Source of the DNA: Pseudomonadota bacterium
GTDB lineage: Bacteria; Pseudomonadota; Gammaproteobacteria; Steroidobacterales; Steroidobacteraceae
Length of the DNA stretch: 64,000 nt
Reading direction: 5' to 3'
NCBI GenBank assembly: GCA_037200975.1
Contig: JBBCGI010000001.1
Location: 1,922,001 to 1,986,000 of the forward strand
Below the pieces are notes generated by a model. That model did not search any database. It had not been told where the DNA came from and saw nothing but the letters and a program-made list of their open reading frames with translations. The translations under genes and the position numbers were made by a program. Positions 43,156 to 52,130 of the stretch are shown one piece after another (the stretch's first letter is position 1; every line of letters begins with the position of its first letter).

Positions 43156-43884
43156 CTACAATGTCTTGGATTGGGGGTTGGATGCCGTGCCGGCAGCGAG
43201 CCGGCTTTGCATCACACGGAATTCGAAGGCGAGCTGCGCGACGCTGGCGTCCGCTTTGCCGTCCGGTTGCTTGAGACTTTCGAGCACCGGCGAAAAAGCA
43301 CGCAGCACGCGCGCGAGCTGCGGCTCGTTGGCGCGCTCGGCGGCGAGCGCGTAGATGCGGTTCTGCTCGACGATGGTTTCGATCAGGCGCTTGCGGTCTT
43401 CCGGCGTGGCGTTTTCCAATGAGGCGAGCTGTTGCTCGGTTCTTGCGAGGTGGGATTTCAGGCCGCGCTCGTAGGCCGAGGCGTTCGCCTCACCAGTTGC
43501 GGGCTGCGCGTTTGGCGTCGTAATCGCCGCGGTTCGCTCAGGCGCCGGCTCGCGGGTGAACTGGAAAACCGAGACGATGGCGACGAGCACGACCGCAGCC
43601 GCAGCGAGCCAGCGGACATTCGATGCAGGCCGGCGGATTTCACGCGACGCGCGGGCGGTCTGACTGGTTGCAGCCTGATCGAGAGCCGCCCGCCATCGCG
43701 CAAGTGTTTCGGCCGGCACCGGGACTTCGGGAATCGCCGCCGATGCATCGAGCCGGCTAATAAGGCGATGCAGCCGCTGCGCCAGCTCCGGCTGTTCGGC
43801 GAGCGCCGCACCGATGCGCGTGCGTTCGTCCGGCTCGAGGCCATCGCGATAGTAGTAGAGCAGCAGGTCGTCGTCGGAAATCAT
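43156..43884 (-). CDS. Anti-sigma-factor-like membrane protein
   Basis: About 242 residues. A cytoplasmic N-terminus (MISDDDLLLYYYRDGL, about 1-80) resembles anti-sigma N-termini, but without a zinc finger. One transmembrane segment follows (about 90-108, WLAAAAVVLVAIVSVF), then a periplasmic, partly coiled-coil region. The ATG at 43884 overlaps the sigma gene stop by ATGA. An anti-sigma role is inferred from position and layout. Confidence 0.72.
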   Translation of the reverse strand: MISDDDLLLYYYRDGLEPDERTRIGAALAEQPELAQRLHRLISRLDASAAIPEVPVPAETLARWRAALDQAATSQTARASREIRRPASNVRWLAAAAVVLVAIVSVFQFTREPAPERTAAITTPNAQPATGEANASAYERGLKSHLARTEQQLASLENATPEDRKRLIETIVEQNRIYALAAERANEPQLARVLRAFSPVLESLKQPDGKADASVAQLAFEFRVMQSRLAAGTASNPQSKTL

Positions 43885-44414
43885 GATTCGCTCCGCCACA
43901 CGTGCAGATCGACGCGCAGTTTGCGGACACCGCGAAACAGCACGCTCTTCACATTGTTGATGTTTGTTTGCAGGCTTTCGGCGATCTCGTCGAGACGCCA
44001 GCCTTCGATGTGTTTGAGGAGGAAGGCTTGCCGCTCCATCGCGGAGAGGCGCTGCATCGCGACCGCGAGGTCGCGGCCGAGCGCTTCCTGGGTGAACTCG
44101 GCTTCGGGGGTTTCAACGTGCGGCGCTTCGAAGGCGTCGTCGTGCAGCTCTTCTTCCGCTCGGCGTTTGCGTTTGCGCGTGAGGTCGATCGCGGCGTTCA
44201 GCGCGATGCGGTGGATCCAGGAATCGAGCGCGGCGTCGCCGCGGAATTCGTGGCGGCGGTCCCAGGCTTTGAGCAGGGCTTCCTGGACTGCGTCAGCGGC
44301 CAGGTCCGCGTCGCGCGTGATGCGCAGGCAGGCGTTGTACCAACGGCCGCTGCGTTCATTGAGGACGGTGTGGAAGGCGTCCGGTTGAACCCAGGATTTA
44401 AGGAGGGTGAGCAC
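43881..44414 (-). CDS. ECF-type RNA polymerase sigma factor (second)
   Basis: A 177-residue protein with region 2 (about 15-85, ADLAADAVQEALLKAWDRRHEF and DSWIHRIALNAAIDLTRKR) and region 4 (about 115-175, MERQAFLLKHIEGWRLDEIAESLQTNINNVKS). It heads the operon sigma, anti-sigma-like, HEAT, HEAT, with ATGA overlap to the second gene. The HEAT proteins are unusual partners of an ECF system. Confidence 0.9.
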   Translation of the reverse strand: MLTLLKSWVQPDAFHTVLNERSGRWYNACLRITRDADLAADAVQEALLKAWDRRHEFRGDAALDSWIHRIALNAAIDLTRKRKRRAEEELHDDAFEAPHVETPEAEFTQEALGRDLAVAMQRLSAMERQAFLLKHIEGWRLDEIAESLQTNINNVKSVLFRGVRKLRVDLHVWRSES

Positions 44415-44530
44415 GGAACTTGGACGGTAGGACCAAGAAAAGGTTAGGGGGCGCCATAGGATGCGCGCAAACGCTTGCCGATCAAATAGTTATCGGGGTC
44501 GAAGACGCCCGCGTCACGCCTGGGCCAAAA

Positions 44531-44575
44531 CGAAAAAGGCGCCGTGCTCGCCGTTTGAGCGGCAAGCACGGCGCC
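44531..44575 (-). terminator. Intrinsic terminator after the BON-domain gene
   Basis: On the minus strand an 11-bp stem GGCGCCGTGCT/AGCACGGCGCC (44565-44575 with 44538-44548), extended by an inner GCCG/CGGC, is followed by TTTTTCGTTTT. It lies 17 bases after the BON gene stop. Confidence 0.9.
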
Positions 44576-44591
44576 AGTATCGACTGTTTCT

Positions 44592-45398
44592 TTACATGGT
44601 CAGTTCTTTCGAATCCACGCTCTTGACGCCGCGCACGTTGCGCGCGAGCTCGATGGCGAGCGAGCGTTCCGCGCCGCTATCCACTTTGCCGCTGAGCGTC
44701 ACGACGCCCGCATTGGTCTTCACACCAATGTCCGAGCCGTCGACGTTGGTCGAATACATGAACGTCGATTTCACCTTCGTGGTGATCCAGCCGTCAGCCA
44801 TGTTGTTGACTTCCGCCTTGACGAGGCCCGGCTTCGCGCTCTGGACCACGAGCTGGTTGTTGACCGACGACACGCCGCGCGTGTTGATCGCGAGTTTGCC
44901 GGCGGCGTCCTTGGCTTCCTGCGTATCGGCCTTGCCCGTGAGCATGACCTTGCCGCGCGTAGTGTCGACGTCCGCGGTGAGGCCATCAGCGTAACGGCTC
45001 CACAGCAGCTTCGACTTCACCGTCGAGCTGATCGTCGCGTCGTCGATCTTCTCGCCGTACCCGCGTTCCGCGCTCTGCGCCGGCTCGACGTATTTGTCCT
45101 GCACTTCGATCTTGTTGTCGACGGACTTGATGCCGTCGACACCGAGCGCGATCTGCTTGGCCAGATCCTTGTTGACACTTTCCGGCACGTTGCCGGTCAA
45201 CGTCGCCTTGCCTTCATGCACCGAGACGTGCAAGTCGCGCGCGCGCAGATAGGGGTTGAGCGCATAAGTCGTCCAGATCTGCGACTCCTGGCGTGCGTCG
45301 ATGACTTCCTGCGAAGGCTTGGCGGCCGCGTAAGCGACGCTGCTGCCCGCGATGGCGGCGGCGATGGCTGTGGCAAGCAATAGATTGCGAGTGATCAT
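44592..45398 (-). CDS. Exported protein with three BON domains
   Basis: A 268-residue protein with a signal peptide (cut near AYAAA) and three BON domains (about 45-115, 125-190 and 200-265), each with the GxVxSxxE-type core, for example LTGNVPESVNKDLAKQIALG, LTGKADTQEAKDAAGKLA and LSGKVDSGAERSLAIELA. BON proteins bind phospholipid or envelope parts and are often stress-induced (compare OsmY, two domains). The start at 45398 follows a signal-peptide pattern. A strong terminator follows. Confidence 0.88.
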   Translation of the reverse strand: MITRNLLLATAIAAAIAGSSVAYAAAKPSQEVIDARQESQIWTTYALNPYLRARDLHVSVHEGKATLTGNVPESVNKDLAKQIALGVDGIKSVDNKIEVQDKYVEPAQSAERGYGEKIDDATISSTVKSKLLWSRYADGLTADVDTTRGKVMLTGKADTQEAKDAAGKLAINTRGVSSVNNQLVVQSAKPGLVKAEVNNMADGWITTKVKSTFMYSTNVDGSDIGVKTNAGVVTLSGKVDSGAERSLAIELARNVRGVKSVDSKELTM

Positions 45399-45682
45399 TG
45401 AAGATTCTCCGAATTCGAATGGGGTACTGATTGGGGGCAGGAGCTTTGCCGGCCCGAAGAGAAGAGTTGCGCCGCGGATGCATCGGCGATGCAAATGGCT
45501 GCGAATACGACGATCTGGCCCTGCGACCCGCAGGAGTGCGGAGTACCGGGTTCGATCTAACCAGCCAAAGTACCGTGGAACGCTCCTACGGTATGTAGGC
45601 GAACACGCTGATGCGGCGCGCAGCAAACAACCGCACTACGAGCAAAGATCAAGGCAAGGCTCGCAGCATTGCAACGGAGGCA
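45399..45682. other. 284-base intergenic region with an inverted repeat
   Basis: No gene is seen between the BON start and the ygiQ stop. TACCGT (45571-45576) and ACGGTA (45588-45593) form a 6-bp inverted repeat around 11 bases. It may be the operator of the BON gene; no clear -35/-10 pair was identified. Confidence 0.35.
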
Positions 45683-47917
45683 TTACTTCGAACGCGGTTT
45701 TGACGGCACCGTCGGCAAACCAAGGTGTTGGGTCTTGAACGGCCGATGCGAACGTCCGCCCCGTTTCCCTTCCGCTGCATCGCCGGTGCCCGCGGGCTGA
45801 TACCCAGGCACCAGCTGCATCTTCCCGTTGCCAATGAGATCCGCCCGACCCATCTGCCGCAACGCCTCGCGCAACACCGGCCAGTTGTCAGGATCGTGAT
45901 ACCGCAAAAACGCCTTGTGCAACCGCCGCTGCTTGATCCCCTTCGGAATCACCACTTCCTCGCTGTCGCGCGTCACCTTGCGCAGCGGATTCTTCAACGT
46001 GTGATACATCGCCGTCGCGGTCGCCATCGGCCCCGGCAGGAACGCCTGCACCTGGTCGGCCCGAAACCCATTGCCCTTGAGCCATAACGCCAGCTCGAGC
46101 ATGTCCTTGTCCGTCGTTCCCGGATGCGCCGCGATGAAATACGGAATGAGGTACTGCTCCTTCCCCGCGGCCTTGCTGAACTTGTCGAACAGCTCCTTGA
46201 ACTTGTAGTAAGACCCGACACCGGGCTTCATCATCTTCGACAGCGGCCCCTCGCCGATCGCCTCGGGCGCGATCTTGAGATAGCCGCCGACATGATGCGT
46301 CGCGAGCTCCTTCACATACTCGGGGCTCTCGATCGCGAGGTCATATCGCACGCCGCTCGCGATCAGGATCTTTTTCACGCCCGGCAACGCGCGCGCCTTG
46401 CGATACAGCTGGATCAGCGCGGAATGGTCGGTGTTGAGATTCGGGCAGATGCCGGGAAACACGCAGCTCGGTTTGCGGCAGGCCTTCTCGATGTCGCGGC
46501 TCTTGCACGCGATGCGATACATGTTCGCCGTCGGCCCGCCGAGATCGCTGATCACGCCGGTGAAGCCGGGCACGGTATCGCGCACCTTCTCGATTTCCTT
46601 CAGCACCGAAGCTTCGCTGCGGCTCTGGATGATGCGGCCCTCGTGCTCGGTGATCGAACAGAACGTGCAGCCGCCGAAACACCCGCGCTGGATGGCGATC
46701 GAGAACTTGATCATCTTGTACGCGGGGATCTCGGCCTTGCCGTAGGCGGGGTGCGGCACGCGTGCGTACGGCAGATCGTAGATGGCGTCCATTTCTTTGG
46801 TAGTTAGCGGCACGGGTGGCGGATTCAGCCACACGTCCGCATCGCCGTGGCGCTGCACGAGCGCGCGCGCATTGCCGGGGTTGCTCTCGAGATGCAGGAT
46901 GCGGCTGGCATGGGCGTACAGCACGGGGTCGGCGACCACCTGCTCGTGCGACGGCATACGGATGACGCTGCGCTCGCGGTCCTCGCCCTTCACGCGCCGA
47001 GAAAACTTCACGATCACCTCAGTGGTGCCGGGCAGGGGTTCCCGGGGGTTGGCGTCGGAAGAATGCTGCGAACCCCGCAACCCCCTGCCCGGCACCACTT
47101 CCGTCGGCGCGGCTTCGCCGGCCTCGACGGCGGCGGCCTGCTCGTTCGCCTTGCGGATCTCGGGCTCCATCGCGTACGGATCGATGGGCGGGTTCAGCTT
47201 GCCGGGGGTGTCGACATGCGTGGAGTCGATCTCGATGAAGTCGTGGCTCTTGCGCACGAACGACGTGCCACGCAGATCAGTGATCTCGTCTATCTTCTGC
47301 CCGGCCGCGACGCGATGCGCGATCTCCACGATCTGCCGCTCGGCGTTGCCGAACACGAGGATGTCGGCCTTCGCATCCAACAACACGGAGCGGCGCACCT
47401 TCTCGCTCCAGTAATCGAAATGCGCGATCCGGCGCAGCGACGCTTCGATGCCGCCGATGACGATCGGCACATCCTTGAACGCCTCACGTGCGCGTTGTGC
47501 ATACACGATCACGGAACGATCGGGCCGCGAGCCGCCCTGCCCGCCGGGCGTGTACGCGTCGTCGCTGCGGATGCGTTTGTCCGAGGTGTAGCGGTTCACC
47601 ATGGAATCCATGTTCCCGCCGGTGATGCCGAAGAACAGGTTCGGTTTGCCGAGCGCCTTGAACGGCTCGGCGCTCTGCCAATCCGGCTGCGCGATGATGC
47701 CGACGCGAAACCCCTGCGCCTCCAGCACTCGGCCAATGATGGCCATGCCGAAGCTCGGGTGGTCCACGTACGCATCGCCGGTGACGATGATCACGTCGCA
47801 GCTGTCCCAGCCTAACTGCTCCATCTCCGCGCGCGACATGGGCAGGAACGGCGCGACGCCGAAGCGTGCGGCCCAATACTTGCGATAGCTGGTGAGTTCT
47901 TTGGCGGCGGCGGACAT
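45683..47917 (-). CDS. ygiQ: YgiQ-family radical SAM protein
   Basis: A 744-residue protein with the YgiQ layout: an N-terminal B12-binding-like domain (about 1-200, [20 protein letters not shown]), a radical SAM core with [16 protein letters not shown] (CxxxCxxC, about 415-430) and the specific Cys run [19 protein letters not shown]. The reaction is not established. Residues about 273-299 are encoded by a repeat element inserted in frame. Start at 47917 (MSAAAKEL), which fits the family start. Stands alone. Confidence 0.92.
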   Translation of the reverse strand: MSAAAKELTSYRKYWAARFGVAPFLPMSRAEMEQLGWDSCDVIIVTGDAYVDHPSFGMAIIGRVLEAQGFRVGIIAQPDWQSAEPFKALGKPNLFFGITGGNMDSMVNRYTSDKRIRSDDAYTPGGQGGSRPDRSVIVYAQRAREAFKDVPIVIGGIEASLRRIAHFDYWSEKVRRSVLLDAKADILVFGNAERQIVEIAHRVAAGQKIDEITDLRGTSFVRKSHDFIEIDSTHVDTPGKLNPPIDPYAMEPEIRKANEQAAAVEAGEAAPTEVVPGRGLRGSQHSSDANPREPLPGTTEVIVKFSRRVKGEDRERSVIRMPSHEQVVADPVLYAHASRILHLESNPGNARALVQRHGDADVWLNPPPVPLTTKEMDAIYDLPYARVPHPAYGKAEIPAYKMIKFSIAIQRGCFGGCTFCSITEHEGRIIQSRSEASVLKEIEKVRDTVPGFTGVISDLGGPTANMYRIACKSRDIEKACRKPSCVFPGICPNLNTDHSALIQLYRKARALPGVKKILIASGVRYDLAIESPEYVKELATHHVGGYLKIAPEAIGEGPLSKMMKPGVGSYYKFKELFDKFSKAAGKEQYLIPYFIAAHPGTTDKDMLELALWLKGNGFRADQVQAFLPGPMATATAMYHTLKNPLRKVTRDSEEVVIPKGIKQRRLHKAFLRYHDPDNWPVLREALRQMGRADLIGNGKMQLVPGYQPAGTGDAAEGKRGGRSHRPFKTQHLGLPTVPSKPRSK
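47021..47099. repeat. Inverted-repeat element inside ygiQ, GGTGCCGGG superfamily, type D
   Basis: 18-bp perfect arms AGTGGTGCCGGGCAGGGG (47021-47038) and its complement (47082-47099), with a less perfect inner continuation of about 15 bases. The length is a multiple that keeps the frame, so the element is read as part of the protein ([20 protein letters not shown] and so on). Confidence 0.85.
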
Positions 47918-48153
47918 CGAACAACTCCGGGGAAAGGGAGTTGGAGCCGGGCCGGGCGCCACACCTATATATAGAGTGCCGCCGGAGCGCGATTCGAGCC
48001 GGGACTTACGCCGGCCAACACCTTTCCCGATATGTCAGGAAACCCCGAGGTTGGCCTTGCGGCTACTGCCAGGGGCTGGATGGGGCGGGAGTGTAGGGGC
48101 GAACGCGGGATTGTCAAAAAATCGCGGATTTGAGCGCCCCGCCCGACGGCAGC

Positions 48154-48861
48154 TCAGTTCAACGATGCCATCCAGTTGCCGACGGCTTCCCACGCGGGCG
48201 TTCGCGCGGCCCACGCGCGCAGAGGCCAGGAGATCACGAGCAATGTGCCGCCGATGGCATACAGCGGATGCACGGAGCGATGCTTCACCCAATCGGCGGC
48301 CAGGCACGCAATGACGAAGGCCGCGGTGACGGACGTTTGCATCAGTAGAAAGTGGCCCTGCAGTCCCAGCAGAAGCAGCACGCGCGCCGACGGCGGGCCG
48401 AGGACCGAAATCATGGCAAGCATCATCAGCCGGCGATGGATCTGTGGCTTGCGCCGCCAGTACAACGCCGCCGACACGAACGCGCCAAACAACACGATGG
48501 CCAGCGTCGGCAGCAGCACGAATTGCGCAGAGGTCATGCCCATGCCGCGTGGGCGTGTGGCGCTCGCGGAAGCCACCGCGGTGGCGAGACCCAGAATCAC
48601 GATCAAACCGGCGAGCACGGCACCGGCGATGCCTAGCTTTCTATGTGTTTGATAGTCCTGTTTCGAGATCAGGCGCGCCTGGATCGCGAACAGCACGAAC
48701 CAGGCGGTGAAGACGACGCCGTGCAAATGCAGCAGCACGGTGAGCGGTGGGACGTCGAACCAGTAGCGCAGGTAGAAGGTCCTGGCGAATGCGAGCGCGC
48801 ACCACGCTGCAAGCGCAAGCGCGACGACGTAGTAGGCACGACTGCGGACGACAGCGGCCAT
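48154..48861 (-). CDS. Hypothetical membrane protein, about 6 transmembrane segments
   Basis: A 235-residue protein with about six hydrophobic segments and conserved-looking His positions (LLHLHGVVFTAWF, THRKLG, QIHRRLMMLAM), which could bind heme or metal. Not assigned to a named family. It lies 236 bases downstream of ygiQ's start and in the same orientation. Confidence 0.7.
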   Translation of the reverse strand: MAAVVRSRAYYVVALALAAWCALAFARTFYLRYWFDVPPLTVLLHLHGVVFTAWFVLFAIQARLISKQDYQTHRKLGIAGAVLAGLIVILGLATAVASASATRPRGMGMTSAQFVLLPTLAIVLFGAFVSAALYWRRKPQIHRRLMMLAMISVLGPPSARVLLLLGLQGHFLLMQTSVTAAFVIACLAADWVKHRSVHPLYAIGGTLLVISWPLRAWAARTPAWEAVGNWMASLN

Positions 48862-48990
48862 CGACTATCTCCCTTCGATTCCTCGATCGCGAAGGTACGC
48901 CAACCTTGGGGAGGTCACAACGCTTGGGCGTCGATCCAGTCGCGACTGACAGACGTGACACTGTTTGCCAGGAATATAGGCATGTCCCCA

Positions 48991-49037
48991 TAAAAATGGC
49001 CCGGGCAGGTCCGCAGTGAGACGGACCGCTCCGGGCC
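48991..49037 (-). terminator. Intrinsic terminator after the OmpA lipoprotein gene
   Basis: On the minus strand an outer stem GGCCCGG/CCGGGCC (49031-49037 with 48998-49004), with a second inner stem GGTCCG/CGGACC, is followed by ATTTTTA. It lies 31 bases after the OmpA gene stop. Confidence 0.75.
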
Positions 49038-49068
49038 AAGAGGTTCGCCGCCAGTCGGCGGCTATCGA

Positions 49069-49992
49069 TTATTCGATGGTGGGCTGGTTGATCACGACTT
49101 CGACGCGGCGGTTCTGCTGCCGGCCGGCGGCCGAGTCGTTGTCCGCGATGGGCGAGTTCTCGCCGCGTCCCGAGGAGCTGAGCCGCGCGGAGCTCACGCC
49201 CTGCCCGACTAGATAGTTCTTCACGGCGCTGGCACGGCGCTCGGACAAGGACTGGTTCATGTCCTCACTACCCATGCTGTCCGTGAAGCCTTCGATGGCC
49301 GCGGTTCGCTGCGGGTACTCGGTCATGAATGCCGTGATGCGATCGAGATTCGCCGAGGCACCCGACTTGAGCTCGGACTTGCCGGTGGCAAACAACGTAT
49401 CGCCCAGCGTGAGCACCAGTCCGCGATCCGTCGGCTTCGCCTGCAGGATCTCGAGCTGACGCTGCAGCTCTGCGGCCTGCATCTGCGAGGCATTAGCGGC
49501 GAGCATGGCATTGGCCGCATCGTCGCGCGCATTGCTGGCGGCCAGCTTCTGCTCGGCGCTGTCAGCGCGCGCGACCAGGGCATCCGTCTTCGCGCGATTG
49601 GCATCCGCCTTGGCACGGTCGGCCTCCAGCGTGCGCGAGTCGAGGCGTGCTTTCTCGCTCTGCTCGTTCAACGCCGTGCGTTCCAGTTCCGCGACTCGCG
49701 TCTCGGCCAGCGATCGGGCCGTGTCGACCTTGTGATCGGCGATGTAGACGCGGTGGGCGGCCAGATCGATATTTTTCTCGGTGCGCTCGGCTTCGCGCAC
49801 GGCGGCTTCGGCATCCTTGAGCGCGACCGGCGCGCCACTGGCGAGCACCGGGTCGCCTTGCAGCGCGGTGAGTTTGGCGCGCACCTGCTCGGATCCCAAC
49901 GGCTTCTTCGGAGTTGAAGCGCAGCCGATGAACAGGCTGGCGGCGACGGCCACGGCGATTGCCGTCTTCATCGAGTAGTTGGTGTAGTTCAT
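49069..49992 (-). CDS. OmpA-family lipoprotein with DUF4398 region
   Basis: A 307-residue protein. A hydrophobic signal with lipobox LFIGC (about residue 24) is followed by an alpha-helical DUF4398 region (about 30-180, rich in Ala, Arg, Glu, coiled-coil) and a C-terminal OmpA peptidoglycan-binding domain (about 190-307, LTLGDTLFATGKSEL, GFTDSMGSEDMNQSLSERRA, GRGENSPIADND). It probably links the outer membrane to the cell wall. The start overlaps the partner gene by ATGA; a second ATG seven codons on gives a more usual signal length. Confidence 0.9.
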   Translation of the reverse strand: MNYTNYSMKTAIAVAVAASLFIGCASTPKKPLGSEQVRAKLTALQGDPVLASGAPVALKDAEAAVREAERTEKNIDLAAHRVYIADHKVDTARSLAETRVAELERTALNEQSEKARLDSRTLEADRAKADANRAKTDALVARADSAEQKLAASNARDDAANAMLAANASQMQAAELQRQLEILQAKPTDRGLVLTLGDTLFATGKSELKSGASANLDRITAFMTEYPQRTAAIEGFTDSMGSEDMNQSLSERRASAVKNYLVGQGVSSARLSSSGRGENSPIADNDSAAGRQQNRRVEVVINQPTIE

Positions 49993-50390
49993 TGTTTGTC
50001 TCCGGTCTTGCGCTGCATCTCTTCGACGAGCGTGGCGGTGCTGCGCTTGATGTCCGCATTGACGGCATTGGCTTTGGCGGCGCCCGTGCGGGCGGCGGCC
50101 AGCTCGGCGGCTGCGCGTGCTTCGTCGGCAAGCCGCGCGGCGGCAACCATCTCTTTCTCACTTACCGCCTGCTGCGCGGAGCTGAATTTGCTGCGTGCTT
50201 CGGCGAGCTCGACGGCCGCGAAGGTCGCAGCTTCGACACGTTCGGCATTGGCAATCGCCTGCTGGGCGGATTGCAGGTTCGTGGTGGGGATCGGCGCGGC
50301 GGCAAACGCAGCGCTGCACGCGAGCAGGACGGGCAACGTCATGCGCAGGCGGCGGCGGGCAGCGCGGGTGATCTCGGTGGAAAACTTCAT
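49989..50390 (-). CDS. DUF4398 domain exported protein
   Basis: A 133-residue protein with a signal peptide (about 1-31, cut near AFAAAP) and an Ala/Glu-rich helical DUF4398 domain to the end. It resembles the middle region of its operon partner and is coupled to it by ATGA, so the two may form a coiled-coil pair in the periplasm. Confidence 0.87.
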   Translation of the reverse strand: MKFSTEITRAARRRLRMTLPVLLACSAAFAAAPIPTTNLQSAQQAIANAERVEAATFAAVELAEARSKFSSAQQAVSEKEMVAAARLADEARAAAELAAARTGAAKANAVNADIKRSTATLVEEMQRKTGDKQ

Positions 50391-50517
50391 ACACGGTCTC
50401 TACTGATGACGATGGATTGCTCGGGAGCGGGATCCACCAGAGAACCGAGTGTGCGCCGGCGCACGGCCGCGGTCGGTACGCGGCCGTACATAGCGCGTAA
50501 TTAGTTAGACAGCCAGA

Positions 50518-51288
50518 TCACGGCGCACTGCCCCACATCACGGGCAACAACACGGTGAACTCACTACCGTGCCCGAGCCCGGGGCTGGTGGCGTGCACGG
50601 AGCCGCCGTGTTTTTCCACCAGGTCGCGCACGACCGCAAGACCGATGCCGCTACCGCCTTCGGAGTGCGGCGCCATGGAATCCGCCTGTGAATAAAGTTC
50701 GAAGACGCGCGCCAGCACCGCAGGCTCCATGCCGATACCGGAATCTCGCACGACGATGCTCGCCTGCGCGCCCTCGCGTTTGAGATGAATCACGATGTCG
50801 CCGCCGTTGGGTGTGTATTTCGCGGCGTTGATCAGGAGGTTCGCGAAGACCTGTTCGAGACGCGCGGCATCGGCATGCACCCAGAGCGCTTCATCGGGTA
50901 GATCCGTGACCAGACGATGCCCGCGCTGCGCGATGTCCGGCGAAATCGCGCTGACGGCGTGCTGAACGACGGTGCGGAGATCGACATGCGATCGATACAG
51001 CGCGCGCTGCTTGCCGTTCGGTTGCGAGGCGGTGTTGAGCAGATCCTCGACGTGCAAGGCCAGCTGCGCGACGTGGCGTTCGATGAGCGCGCGCGCGTTG
51101 TCGACATGGACGGCGCTCGCGGGCGCCCGCAGGAGCCGGGCCGCATTGCGGACGACGGCCAGTGAATTCCGCATCTCGTGCGAGATCGAGGCGATTTCAT
51201 CGGTGCGTCGATCGGGCCGCGCGTTCACGAGACGCCCGGGAACGCGGATGGCGGGGCTGCGGAGCTCACTTCGGATCAGTTGCATCAT
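50518..51288 (-). CDS. Soluble histidine kinase without sensor domain
   Basis: A 256-residue protein: a HisKA domain with SISHEMRNSLAVVRN (His about 37) and an HATPase domain with LINAAKYTPNGG, DSGIGMEP, FELYSQAD and GGSGIGLAVV. There is no transmembrane or sensory domain of its own and no response regulator next to it. The divergent neighbour is a Crp-type regulator. Confidence 0.87.
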   Translation of the reverse strand: MMQLIRSELRSPAIRVPGRLVNARPDRRTDEIASISHEMRNSLAVVRNAARLLRAPASAVHVDNARALIERHVAQLALHVEDLLNTASQPNGKQRALYRSHVDLRTVVQHAVSAISPDIAQRGHRLVTDLPDEALWVHADAARLEQVFANLLINAAKYTPNGGDIVIHLKREGAQASIVVRDSGIGMEPAVLARVFELYSQADSMAPHSEGGSGIGLAVVRDLVEKHGGSVHATSPGLGHGSEFTVLLPVMWGSAP

Positions 51289-51405
51289 CGGTAGTTCTCC
51301 TGCTGCCGAATACCTGCAGCGCGTGCCCGGAGCCTACTTCCGGGCCCTCCCCGTGTCTGTTCGCAAACGAACACAGTCCGGGAATTGGGCATAGACTCCG
51401 CGCGG

Positions 51406-52122
51406 ATGAGCCCAGCACCGAGCCCGCGCGAAAACCACATTCTTCGTGCCCTGCCACATGCCGAATTCGAACGGCTGGCGCCCTATCTGAAACTGGTACC
51501 GATGCCGCTCGGCGCAGTGTTGTACGAGTCCGGTGCGGCTTTGCGCCACATCTACTTTCCCACCAATTGCATCGTTTCGCTGTTGTACGGATTACAAAAC
51601 GGCGCCTCGGCAGAGATCGCGGTGGTCGGCAACGAAGGTGCGATCGGAGTGTCGCTGTTCATGGGCGGCGAAACGACGCCGAGCCGGGCCATCGTGCAAA
51701 GCGCGGGACAGGCGTACCGGCTGCCGGGAATCAGGCTGAAAGAGGAATTCAACCGCCACGGCGAGATGCTCCACATCCTGCTGCGTTATACGCAGTCGTT
51801 GCTCACGCAGATGTTCCAGACGGCGGTGTGCAACCGGCATCACTCGCTGGAGCAGCAGTTGTGCCGCTGGCTGTTGTTGTCGCTGGACAGGCTGCCGTCG
51901 AACGAGCTCAAGATGACGCAGGAGCTGATCGCCAACATGTTAGGGGTGCGGCGCGAGGGTGTGACCGAGGCGGCGGGGAAACTGCAGGCGCTCGAAGTGA
52001 TCCGGTATAGCCGCGGGAAGATCACGGTGCTCGATCGGCCGAAGCTCGAAGAGATGTCGTGCGAGTGTTATGCGGTGGTGAGGAAGGAATCCGACCGGCT
52101 GGCACCGCCGAGCGCGGGCTGA
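51406..52122 (+). CDS. Crp/Fnr-family transcriptional regulator
   Basis: A 238-residue protein: a cyclic-nucleotide-binding fold (about 15-130) followed by a winged HTH (about 165-225, ELIANMLGVRREGVTEAAGKLQ). The usual cAMP-binding Arg/Ser/Thr set of Crp and the Fnr Cys cluster are not evident, so the ligand is unknown. The ATG at 51406 is chosen over an upstream TTG at 51385. Divergent from the histidine kinase. Confidence 0.85.
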   Translation: MSPAPSPRENHILRALPHAEFERLAPYLKLVPMPLGAVLYESGAALRHIYFPTNCIVSLLYGLQNGASAEIAVVGNEGAIGVSLFMGGETTPSRAIVQSAGQAYRLPGIRLKEEFNRHGEMLHILLRYTQSLLTQMFQTAVCNRHHSLEQQLCRWLLLSLDRLPSNELKMTQELIANMLGVRREGVTEAAGKLQALEVIRYSRGKITVLDRPKLEEMSCECYAVVRKESDRLAPPSAG

Positions 52123-52130
52123 ATCCGCGT

